A stretch of 42,603 nt of DNA from Spirochaetota bacterium (GTDB taxonomy: Bacteria > Spirochaetota > Spirochaetia > Treponematales > Rectinemataceae): positions 1 through 42,603 of the forward strand of contig JAJUJQ010000013.1 in assembly GCA_029265255.1 (NCBI GenBank), written 5' to 3'. Below, piece after piece: positions 1 to 6,354 of the stretch. Each line of letters begins with the position of its first letter. Within the stretch, counting starts at the first letter, position 1. Under the pieces are notes generated by a model. It ran no database searches, had not been told where the DNA came from, and saw only the letters and a program-made list of their open reading frames with translations. The position numbers were made by a program, and so were the translations under genes.

Positions 1-52
1 AGGCGTCTGCTTTGGGAGCAGAAGATCGGAGGTTCAAATCCTCTCGTCCCGA
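1..52 (+). tRNA. tRNA-Pro(TGG), 3' part
   Basis: The window opens inside this tRNA. The anticodon stem TCTGC/GCAGA encloses the loop TTTGGGA, giving anticodon TGG (proline). A T-arm with loop TTCAAAT and the 3' acceptor strand CGTCCCG plus discriminator A follow. CCA is not encoded. The 5' acceptor and most of the D-arm lie outside the window. It sits 10 bp before the tRNA-Arg gene and is probably co-transcribed with it. Confidence 0.9.
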
Positions 53-62
53 AATCGTGTGG

Positions 63-136
63 GGGATCGTAGCTCAACTGGATAGAGCAACTGCCTTCTA
101 AGCAGTAGGTCGCGCGTTCGAGCCGCGCCGGTCCCA
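63..136 (+). tRNA. tRNA-Arg(TCT), prophage integration target
   Basis: Acceptor strand GGGATCG (63-69) pairs with CGGTCCC (129-135), with one G-U pair, and the discriminator is A136. The anticodon stem ACTGC/GCAGT carries loop CTTCTAA, anticodon TCT. The T-loop is TTCGAGC. CCA is not encoded. The 3' part from base 87 onward is duplicated at attR, so the present gene is a host 5' part joined to a phage-supplied identical 3' part and should remain functional. Confidence 0.95.
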
Positions 137-141
137 TTGAT
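87..141 (+). repeat. attL: attL core (55-bp direct repeat)
   Basis: These 55 bp, covering the anticodon arm, T-arm and acceptor 3' end of tRNA-Arg plus five bases, recur exactly at 41857-41911. The identity stops at base 87 on the left and 141 on the right. An integrase gene starts 56 bp after it. This is the standard arrangement for tyrosine-recombinase integration into a tRNA 3' half. Confidence 0.95.
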
Positions 142-175
142 AACTACTTTATAAATCATTAATTGCACGGGCAAG

Positions 176-192
176 CCCATTTGAAAAATGGG
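176..192 (+). promoter_or_regulatory. Hairpin over the integrase ribosome-binding region
   Basis: CCCATTT (176-182) and AAATGGG (186-192) can form a 7-bp stem with a 3-nt loop. The 3' arm holds the purine-rich GGGG that lies just before the integrase start codons (GTG 198, ATG 210). No T-run follows, so it is not a terminator. It could lower integrase translation. This is inference from base pairing only. Confidence 0.4.
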
Positions 193-197
193 GTGGT

Positions 198-1301
198 GTG
201 AGAAAAAAAATGAGAAAACCTTTTTACTTACATCGTCGCGGTCGGATTTGGTATGCCGAATATCGGGACCCCGTGACGGGAGAAATCAGCTCTCCGCGAA
301 GCACAAAACAATCAAATCGTCGCGCTGCCGAAAATGTCGCCGAAATTGAGGCGGCCCGTCTTGCCGAGCTTTCAGACTTCCCGCCGATGTCGCTTGGCGA
401 ATGGGGAGATCGTTTCTTTGTTGATGGCTGCCCACACCTGACAAGGCTGAAGCTTGCTGGAAAAATCGTCTCTAAAAAATACATCAAAGATTCTCGGCGA
501 GCATGGGTGGATCACATTCGTCCTGATCCCATCTGTGGCGTGCAGCTGTATTCGCTCCGAAAATCGCACATCCTCGCCTTCCGCGTTCGCCTAGTCAATT
601 CGGTAGGGCAATCACGGACCGCTCAAGTTGTATGGTCGACCTTCCACGTCATTGTGCGTGAAGCAGGCTACTACGCCCTCACTAATCATAATCCTTGCGC
701 AGGAATTGGACAGATCGCCTACGAAAAAACGCGGCGTGTCGCCCTGTCGGCGCAGCAGATTATGGAGCTTTTGGACCCCGCGCGGTGGGGAGAATCCCGT
801 TATTACCTGCCAACAAAATTTGCGGCTCTCACGGGCATGCGGCGCGGTGAGGTTCGTGGGCTTATGTGGGCAGACCTTGATCCAACTTCTGGGCTCATCC
901 ACGTGCGACACAATCTTCCCGGCGATTCTGGTGTAGAATCTCTTAAATCTCCAAAATGGGGGCGCTCTCGTGTCACTCCGTACCCCCAGGCCCTACAAAA
1001 AGAACTTGAGCCATTACGAAAGGATGGCGGATATGTATTCGGGTACAGGAATCTTCCGCTCGGCGCGTCTCGCTGGCTCCGAGAGTTTAAAGCTGTCGCG
1101 GCGTCGATCGGTGCGCCGGATGCCACACTGCACTCGCTCCGTCATTCTCTCAACACTATTCTTATTTCTAACGGAGCATCTCGGGCCCTCCTCCGGGCGT
1201 CCTTTGGTTGGTCGGATGAGGATGTCCAGGAAATCTATACTCATGATGAAATGTTCGATTTTGAGTCTCAAAAATCATTGATTGACAAAATCTTCAAATA
1301 G
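198..1301 (+). CDS. int: Tyrosine-recombinase integrase
   Basis: Site-specific recombinase of the phage lambda integrase family, which would insert the phage at tRNA-Arg and, with an excisionase, remove it. The N-terminal 30 residues form an arm-binding-type beta module (FYLHRRGRIWYAEYRDP). A SAM-like core-binding domain covers about 60-165 and the catalytic domain 180-360. Catalytic residues seen: R215 in TGMRRGE, a lysine near 250-253, H312 and R315 in LHSLRHS, W338 at the histidine/tryptophan position, and the nucleophile Y347 in EIYTHD. The length of 367 aa is normal. The start is GTG 198 or the in-frame ATG 210; both follow a GGGGTGG stretch. The gene points away from attL in the same direction as the tRNA, so tRNA read-through could add to its expression. 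Confidence 0.97.
   Translation: MRKKMRKPFYLHRRGRIWYAEYRDPVTGEISSPRSTKQSNRRAAENVAEIEAARLAELSDFPPMSLGEWGDRFFVDGCPHLTRLKLAGKIVSKKYIKDSRRAWVDHIRPDPICGVQLYSLRKSHILAFRVRLVNSVGQSRTAQVVWSTFHVIVREAGYYALTNHNPCAGIGQIAYEKTRRVALSAQQIMELLDPARWGESRYYLPTKFAALTGMRRGEVRGLMWADLDPTSGLIHVRHNLPGDSGVESLKSPKWGRSRVTPYPQALQKELEPLRKDGGYVFGYRNLPLGASRWLREFKAVAASIGAPDATLHSLRHSLNTILISNGASRALLRASFGWSDEDVQEIYTHDEMFDFESQKSLIDKIFK
199..217 (+). repeat. Possible integrase arm-type site, left copy
   Basis: A 19-bp string (TGAG, a run of A, TGAGAAA) occurs here and again exactly at 41729-41747. In the circular phage the two copies would flank the att core, about 58 bp on one side and 110 bp on the other, in direct orientation. 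That position suits arm-type integrase sites. The sequence is A-rich and coding in both places, so chance is a real alternative. Confidence 0.3.
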
Positions 1302-1316
1302 GAGAGGAGGTTGTGT

Positions 1317-1733
1317 ATGGATATTTTTTCGTTTGGGTCGTCCAACGATCTGCGCGAGCTCGAGGACGGACTCGTTGAAATGGAGCGCGTGTCAAATCAA
1401 ATAGTCCTTGCATTCGGTCTGTCAATCCTACGAATTGAGGAAGGCGGGCTCTGGAAACAGTCGGGACTACCGAATCTCCGTGCGTATCAAATACAGAATC
1501 TTGAACGGCTTGGAATCCCGAAACAGACCATATCAACTCGTCGGCGCATTGCGCGAGGGTATCTCGAAAACCGCGATGTGCTTTCTGGGGTTAACCTTAA
1601 TGACAAGCTCTCTAAGTTAATTTTTTTGAAGGCTGCACGCGAAAAATACGGTGATGAAGTAGCCATGCGACATTTTATGTCGGATTCGTATCGGGAATGG
1701 ATTGCTTTCGTGGGTCAGCGAATGGCGAAATAA
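1317..1733 (+). CDS. Unknown protein downstream of integrase
   Basis: 138 aa, family not identified. ATG 1317 is preferred because it lies 6 nt after a strong GGAGAGGAGG ribosome site; a TTG start at 1311 would leave no spacing. The N-terminal half is acidic and helical. A stretch around residues 60-85 (LERLGIPKQTISTRRRIARGY) looks like a DNA-binding or helix-turn-helix segment, and the C-terminal part is mixed helical. I see no membrane segment. It follows the integrase by 15 bp and is probably co-transcribed, so a role in integration, excision or lysogeny maintenance is possible. Its last 19 nt overlap, tail to tail, the end of the minus-strand lysis block, with no obvious terminator between them. 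Confidence 0.75.
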   Translation: MDIFSFGSSNDLRELEDGLVEMERVSNQIVLAFGLSILRIEEGGLWKQSGLPNLRAYQIQNLERLGIPKQTISTRRRIARGYLENRDVLSGVNLNDKLSKLIFLKAAREKYGDEVAMRHFMSDSYREWIAFVGQRMAK

Positions 1734-2182
1734 AAGGCAAGTCCGCCCGCAATGAGGAAGCCTGCACGCCACGACCACAGTTCAATATTCTTGTTGTGGA
1801 CTGATTTTTTAAGGTTTTGTATCTGTAGCTCGTATCCCGCCTTGATCGCCGCTATCTCCAGTTCGTGCTCCATTTTCAATTGTTGCAGCAATGGCATCAA
1901 GCTGGTCAGCGAGAAGTCTAAGTGTTGTTGGGCGATCTGCGCCTCGCTGAATAATTGCTGTTGCTCTTGCAATTCCGTCTCTGAGGCGTCGGCTATACTC
2001 CGTAGCTGCTGCGAGATTTCTCTCAAGCTCTGCGGTATGTCGGTAAAAGGCGACACGGGCGTCAAGCTCTGCGGCTCGGTACTCGGCGAGCTTGCGTTCG
2101 TAGATTCCCCTTGTAATTCCTGCGCCGAACACAAATCCAATGAGGCCAGCAAGAAGATAAGGGCGAATTTTGTCCATTTCAT
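1715..2182 (-). CDS. Spanin-like protein with signal peptide and C-terminal membrane segment
   Basis: 155 aa. Residues 1-20 form a signal sequence (FALIFLLASLDLC) with a plausible signal peptidase I site at CSA/Q. Cys18 lies where a lipobox cysteine would be, but LDLC is a poor lipobox. A Ser/Pro-rich stretch (about 24-48), a long Gln/Glu-rich coiled-coil (about 50-135) and a C-terminal hydrophobic segment with aromatic residues (about 137-154) follow. This order, outer anchor, periplasmic coil, inner-membrane anchor, recalls unimolecular spanins, which fuse inner and outer membranes in the last lysis step. The start ATG 2182 lies 4 nt after AAGGAGG and overlaps the stop of the holin-like gene (ATGA). 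The whole coding region of a second spanin-like gene (1809-2177) lies inside it in another frame. Confidence 0.65.
   Translation of the reverse strand: MKWTKFALIFLLASLDLCSAQELQGESTNASSPSTEPQSLTPVSPFTDIPQSLREISQQLRSIADASETELQEQQQLFSEAQIAQQHLDFSLTSLMPLLQQLKMEHELEIAAIKAGYELQIQNLKKSVHNKNIELWSWRAGFLIAGGLAFYFAIR
1809..2177 (-). CDS. i-spanin (Rz)-like protein, nested in another reading frame
   Basis: 122 aa. The N-terminus is a membrane anchor (residues 3-24, IRPYLLAGLIGFVFGAG). A charged, Arg/Ala/Glu-rich coiled-coil (about 28-105) and a Gly/Asp-rich tail follow. This is the layout of Rz-type inner-membrane spanins, which span the periplasm and act with an outer-membrane partner. Its ATG (2177) is only 5 nt after the ATG of the enclosing gene, and one AAGGAGG could serve both (spacing 4 and 9 nt). 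In lambda, Rz1 is nested in Rz; here both frames are long and both have membrane features. Only one may be real, but both look like proteins. Confidence 0.65.
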   Translation of the reverse strand: MDKIRPYLLAGLIGFVFGAGITRGIYERKLAEYRAAELDARVAFYRHTAELERNLAAATEYSRRLRDGIARATAIIQRGADRPTTLRLLADQLDAIAATIENGARTGDSGDQGGIRATDTKP

Positions 2183-2412
2183 TTTTCCTCCTTGTCGATC
2201 CTGTCGAGCTCTGGGCGATAGTATTTGGCCCGCTGCCATGAGTCGGCCACCTGAATACCGCCATACCCTACGCCGCCAAACGCGATCGCGGCGATGATGG
2301 TCGATCCGATGCCGCTCCCCAATAGATCGGGCGAAACAATGAGCGTGAGCACGTAGATGCCAACGAGGACGATAGTTGTCGCAACCCATGCCCGCCATTT
2401 TTTCCCGCTCAT
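2179..2412 (-). CDS. Holin-like small membrane protein
   Basis: 77 aa with two hydrophobic segments (about 7-27 and 36-57, the second Gly/Ile/Ala-rich) and a charged C-terminal tail ending in DKEEK. Size, topology and position right after the endolysin gene fit a class II-type holin, which would open the inner membrane at a set time. The start overlaps the endolysin stop by 4 nt, and its own stop overlaps the next start by 4 nt, so the lysis genes appear translationally coupled. No family-specific motif was recognised, so another small membrane role is possible. Confidence 0.65.
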   Translation of the reverse strand: MSGKKWRAWVATTIVLVGIYVLTLIVSPDLLGSGIGSTIIAAIAFGGVGYGGIQVADSWQRAKYYRPELDRIDKEEK

Positions 2413-2996
2413 AGGTACTCCGTGGGCCTTATCCGCGCGGCGTAGTCGTCGAGCCTGTCCGCTTGATGGTGTATCTCCCAGTGGACGTGCGGCCCCGTGG
2501 ACTGCCCCGCATTGCCCACAGGTGCGAGCCGCTGGCCGGCCTTGACGTACACCTGGTCGGTCATGAGGATGTGAGAGGGCCAGCGCGTGACGGCCCGCTC
2601 CTCAAGGTAGTACATCGAGTGCCACGGGCCATCGAACTCGGGATCGCGATTGAGGATGCGCGCCGGCCAGAAATGACAGAGAATGTGGAGGCGCTTTGTC
2701 CCTCGCTCGATGATGGTGATGATCCCACCGTAGACCTCGAACCAGTAGCCCCTCCACGGCAGCGCGAGGATGTCGTCCTTTTCTTTCGCCCCCCACGTGT
2801 GTCCGTCGGTTTTCGGCTCGACGCCTCGGTAAATGACAAATGCCTGGGCCTCTCCGTCGACAGGGGATACCACCACCCCGTCGCCGCGTGCGATGTCGAG
2901 GGCTCCATGGATATGCCGGCGTTCGGCCGGCGGCACGGAGAGCGGCCGCGGCTCGTCGAACGGCGCCGTGATGACGCCACCTCTAATCGGTATCAT
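2409..2996 (-). CDS. M23-family (LytM-type) peptidase, endolysin
   Basis: 195 aa from ATG 2996, which has an AGGTGG site 6 nt upstream; the GTG at 3002 leaves no spacing. The zinc motifs of M23 peptidases are visible: H30xxxD34 (HGALD) and H170-V-H172 in GPHVHWEIH, with a central HILCH segment. M23 enzymes cut peptide cross-links in peptidoglycan. There is no signal peptide, so release depends on a holin. It has an insert of about 50 residues between the two motif halves. Its position among the holin-like and spanin-like genes makes it the phage endolysin rather than a tail-associated hydrolase. Confidence 0.9.
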   Translation of the reverse strand: MIPIRGGVITAPFDEPRPLSVPPAERRHIHGALDIARGDGVVVSPVDGEAQAFVIYRGVEPKTDGHTWGAKEKDDILALPWRGYWFEVYGGIITIIERGTKRLHILCHFWPARILNRDPEFDGPWHSMYYLEERAVTRWPSHILMTDQVYVKAGQRLAPVGNAGQSTGPHVHWEIHHQADRLDDYAARIRPTEYL

Positions 2997-3345
2997 CGAC
3001 ACCCACCTTTGCGATCAATCGGTCGTTGATCCTCTTTCGGGCCGCCCGGATGTCCGTAATCGCCGCATCGACGTTGCCGTTCATGTGCTCGCCTTTGAGC
3101 GCCAAAAGCGTCACCTCGATGCCGTCGAGCTGCGGCCCTTGGATTTGGTACAGGCAGCGCATGTCGTCGGAGAGCTCCGCCATGAGGACCTTCACCTCTT
3201 GGAGCAGTTGATCCTTGTTCACCTTCTGCGCCGCCTTATCGCGCAACCTTTTGTCCCACCATCGCGCCAGACGAGGGCCAGCGAGCAGGACTGCCGGCAC
3301 AACGACACCGAGTGCGATGGTGACGATCTGTTCCCACAGATTCAT
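2983..3345 (-). CDS. Membrane-anchored small protein of the lysis cassette
   Basis: 120 aa. One N-terminal membrane segment (about 5-25, IVTIALGVVVPAVLLAG), an Arg/Lys/Asp-rich stretch, then a helical, coiled-coil-like body to the C-terminus. It overlaps the endolysin gene start and lies directly upstream of it, where holin-associated or antiholin proteins often sit. It could be a pinholin-like or XhlA/BhlA-like factor, but I recognise no family signature. The start ATG 3345 is 2 nt after the stop of the 35-aa gene. Confidence 0.7.
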   Translation of the reverse strand: MNLWEQIVTIALGVVVPAVLLAGPRLARWWDKRLRDKAAQKVNKDQLLQEVKVLMAELSDDMRCLYQIQGPQLDGIEVTLLALKGEHMNGNVDAAITDIRAARKRINDRLIAKVGVDDTD

Positions 3346-3347
3346 GC

Positions 3348-3455
3348 CTATTCCCTTTCCCGCTCCTCGCGCTCGCTCAATCGCCCGGAGATCACAAACG
3401 CCGGGTAGGCGAGCACGAGGACGGCGATGACGATTGCCGCTATAATGATCATCAT
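3348..3455 (-). CDS. 35-aa single-span membrane peptide
   Basis: A short ORF with a good ribosome site (TTAGGAGATGAGCCT before ATG 3455). It starts MMIIIAAIVIAVLVLAYPA and ends in an Arg/Glu-rich cytoplasmic-type tail (SEREERERE). One membrane helix with a charged tail is visible. The ribosome site overlaps the stop of the preceding 26-aa ORF and its stop is 2 nt before the next start, so it reads as part of a coupled lysis operon. It may be a holin modulator; no homologue is recognised. Confidence 0.6.
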   Translation of the reverse strand: MMIIIAAIVIAVLVLAYPAFVISGRLSEREERERE

Positions 3456-3459
3456 AGGC

Positions 3460-3540
3460 TCATCTCCTAAAAAGACCGAAAAACCACATAATCCCAGGGA
3501 TTACGACGTGCCGCAGCATCAAATACACCAAAAATCTCAT
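3460..3540 (-). CDS. 26-aa hydrophobic micro-peptide
   Basis: Starts at ATG 3540, overlapping the stop of the S74 tail fibre gene (ATGA), with GGGAGG about 6 nt upstream. The peptide is hydrophobic with basic residues at both ends (starts MRFLVYLMLRHVVIPG, ends FGLFRR). A single membrane-spanning peptide is likely. The coupling on both sides argues that it is translated, but so short an ORF could also be chance. Confidence 0.45.
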   Translation of the reverse strand: MRFLVYLMLRHVVIPGIMWFFGLFRR

Positions 3541-6344
3541 TCCGTTTTCCTCCCTATTTTCGCCTCAAGGCGAGCGATCCTCTGTTTTAGCGCATCGTTG
3601 TCCGCGGAGAGCTCCTGCACGGCCTTCAAAAGGAGCCCGACGCAATTGGCGATATCCATCCTGTCGTGCGCTTCGCCGGCCACAAGCGCCGGTGCGTCCT
3701 CGGCGATGAAACCGATGTGTTTTTGCGTGAGTTTTTTCGCAGACGTTTCGGTTCGGAAGTTGAATGAGACAATTTTGATGGCCTCGATTATCCTGCGTGC
3801 AGACGTCTTGAATTCCCGAATGTTCTTCTTCGATGCCCGCGTGGATTGCGTGATGAAATTCGACGCACGACACGGAACGAAGTTGTCGCCCCCAGCTAAC
3901 GCCTGGAGCTGAAATTCGCCGTTGAAAAGTATAATCGACGCCGCAAACCTGTCGCCCCAGTGGAAGCCTATCCTCGGCGCATATGATCGAGACGATTGTG
4001 TGTTGGTAACTCTATTCACCTCTCGTATCTGCAGCGCGCCGTCAAACGGTCCTTCCGTCTGAACCATCGACGAGACATACAACTGTCCGACAAGATCGAC
4101 TTTACCCCCTGCGGGGTTGATGGTGTTGATACCCACCCGCCCCGAGGTGAGCAGTAATATATCGTCCTCATTGGAGTCGGTCGGGTCATTTTCGACGCCG
4201 ATGATCATCCTTGACTTTTCGGATGTCGGGTTGGTCGAGACCGCGTCCTCATAGGCAATATACCCGTAATCAGAGCCGTAATTGACCGCGCTGGGGAACA
4301 CGATCGAGCTTTTGCCGCCGGCGTTGAGATGCCGCACCACTATCGTCCCATCGGTTGCAGACCTATTCGTCCCGATCGTCTCGGTGATCTGCAGTTTTCC
4401 ATAGGTCTTGACGTCGCCCGGGTAGTCGAGCAGCTTCACCGTGCCAGTGGCGTTATAATGTCCACCCCATGCGACGTACTCGATACTGCCGTCCGTGTGT
4501 TTTATTGCCAGCTGTTTGTTAGGCTCCAGATAAATTTGGCTGTTGGCTTTGCCGTTAAACACACTGCCGGCGTCGACGTCTATCCATGAGTATCCTGGGA
4601 CGGCCGCCTGAATCGGGGAGAGCAATTCGAACCCGGCCCAACAGTTTCTGTTCGCCGTGAACGTAAGACCGTTCGCGGTGATCGAATCGGCGGTGTTCCG
4701 CCAACCGTCATTGATCATGCTTGGCGATACGTACTCACTCGGCGCCACGTAGATGCTCCCGTCGGCGCACTCTATGCCCACCGTGGAGATCGTCGGGAAA
4801 ATGCGGAAATATCTCGCGTACGTCCCAAAGTTGCCGCCGGAGGAAAGCTGCAGAGAGACTCTGTTGCCAGGGTTTAGCCAGAAAGGGTTGGAATTAAAGT
4901 ATTGCCAATCCGTCGAAGTACCGGCTACCTCCAGAACCGTCACACCGTTGACCTGGACCCGTGCGTACCCGTATCCGCCGAACAGATGAAAATCATATCG
5001 GATTGCCACATGGGCTCTGACCAATCCAGAGATGACCGAGGTATATGCCGCGGTCTCCTGCCAGCCGTTACTCGAGACAGAGCCTGCATATGTCAGGTTG
5101 TAGTAGTTGATTTCCGCGGCGAGCGCCGCATCGGTATTGGTTGCCCGGTAGAGGTAGCTGATGCTTTTTCCGTTAAATGTCCCGGAGGCTGCATATTTGC
5201 CCTCCGCAAGCCCCGAAAAGACGTCCCAGATAGCACCGTCGTAGTACCACGTCGGTGCCGGCGTAGGGAACGATGTACCCTGGGACATAGGCGTAGTCTC
5301 GATCTGCGGGGTTCTGAGCGTGCCGCGGAACACACCCCCTAGCGCATTAATGCTACCCTCTAGGTAGACATCCTTGCCTCGCAACGAGTGGATGTATGCC
5401 GTCCTAAACAGTGCTGCTTGGAATTCGGGGACTCCGTAGTCGGACGGAACGCCGTAGATGTATGGTTTGTCGCCGAGGTATTTCCAGTGGGCGGTCCCGT
5501 CGGTGATGTCGAGTCCCTTATCCCATGCTGGGGTGCTCGATCCCGTCGTGCCTGCGGTGATGCACTTGTAATACTCGTAATCAGCCACTTTGATGATGGT
5601 GTTGAGCGGTATACTCGCGCTTGCGGCCCAGACGGTAGGCACAGGACGGCCGTCTACGCCGTCGGCGAAGATCGCCGTGACGGTCATGATGTCCGCCAAC
5701 GCTTGAGCGATATATTGCCCCTCGTAGGTCTTTCGCCATCCGCCGTCGTAGACGTAGACGCCCTTATAGCCTTCGGTCTTGGATATCTGTAGGTAGGTGT
5801 CATATCTATGCGGCGTTACGGCGGGGCAATTGGGATATTCGTAGATGCCAAAATATCGCGGTGCCGGCTCTGTCGTAGTAAGCCTGACCCAGGTCTGGGT
5901 CGCGGCGGACCACTGATAAAAATAGCCGTTATAATAGCCTATTTGACCGTCATAGGTGCCGGGAGGCGTCGTCTCGGATGTCATTGCGACGGCATTGGTG
6001 CCAGCTTTCGCCTTCGCCAAGCTGAACCGCTTGGTGAGTGTCGGCCAGCCGCTCCTCGTTGCGGTAAAGTCCACATAGCCTACATCGACGGTCATGCCGG
6101 TGACCGTGTAGGTCCTCCCTGCGAGGCTGCCGGTAATCCCCGAGCTGGGCGTGGCGCTTACGTTGTACAGATTGGTGATGTCCGTCGTGCCGAGGAGGAC
6201 CGACAGCGTCGTCACCGCCCCGGAGAGATCGGGGTTTGAGCCGTCCGCATTGCTCGGCACGGCGTGCACCTCGTTGGTGAGAGCGGCGACGGGGACCTCG
6301 TTGGCGTCGTACAAGGTGATTTGTCCGGTGCTTACCACGCCCAT
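3537..6344 (-). CDS. Tail fibre/spike with C-terminal S74 intramolecular chaperone
   Basis: 935 aa from ATG 6344, preceded by AGGAG at 9 nt; the open frame continues upstream but only inside the neighbouring gene. The N-terminus (MGVVSTGQITLYDANE) is nearly the same as that of the 449-aa protein next door and probably docks to the tail. The middle is beta-rich and Thr/Ser/Gly/Tyr-rich, as in receptor-binding fibres. The last 102 residues match the peptidase S74 domain, which folds trimeric fibres and then cuts itself off: a Ser834-Lys839 pair in STRASKKNI, then KHIGFIAEDAP, DIANCVGLLLKAVQEL and a final coiled-coil. Likely the main host-recognition protein. Confidence 0.88.
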   Translation of the reverse strand: MGVVSTGQITLYDANEVPVAALTNEVHAVPSNADGSNPDLSGAVTTLSVLLGTTDITNLYNVSATPSSGITGSLAGRTYTVTGMTVDVGYVDFTATRSGWPTLTKRFSLAKAKAGTNAVAMTSETTPPGTYDGQIGYYNGYFYQWSAATQTWVRLTTTEPAPRYFGIYEYPNCPAVTPHRYDTYLQISKTEGYKGVYVYDGGWRKTYEGQYIAQALADIMTVTAIFADGVDGRPVPTVWAASASIPLNTIIKVADYEYYKCITAGTTGSSTPAWDKGLDITDGTAHWKYLGDKPYIYGVPSDYGVPEFQAALFRTAYIHSLRGKDVYLEGSINALGGVFRGTLRTPQIETTPMSQGTSFPTPAPTWYYDGAIWDVFSGLAEGKYAASGTFNGKSISYLYRATNTDAALAAEINYYNLTYAGSVSSNGWQETAAYTSVISGLVRAHVAIRYDFHLFGGYGYARVQVNGVTVLEVAGTSTDWQYFNSNPFWLNPGNRVSLQLSSGGNFGTYARYFRIFPTISTVGIECADGSIYVAPSEYVSPSMINDGWRNTADSITANGLTFTANRNCWAGFELLSPIQAAVPGYSWIDVDAGSVFNGKANSQIYLEPNKQLAIKHTDGSIEYVAWGGHYNATGTVKLLDYPGDVKTYGKLQITETIGTNRSATDGTIVVRHLNAGGKSSIVFPSAVNYGSDYGYIAYEDAVSTNPTSEKSRMIIGVENDPTDSNEDDILLLTSGRVGINTINPAGGKVDLVGQLYVSSMVQTEGPFDGALQIREVNRVTNTQSSRSYAPRIGFHWGDRFAASIILFNGEFQLQALAGGDNFVPCRASNFITQSTRASKKNIREFKTSARRIIEAIKIVSFNFRTETSAKKLTQKHIGFIAEDAPALVAGEAHDRMDIANCVGLLLKAVQELSADNDALKQRIARLEAKIGRKTE

Positions 6345-6354
6345 GGTCTCACTC

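Noticed and set aside
2183..2398. Upstream extension of the spanin-like frame (to 227 aa)
   Set aside because: It overlaps the holin-like gene in another frame, is Arg/His-rich, and would bury the signal peptide.
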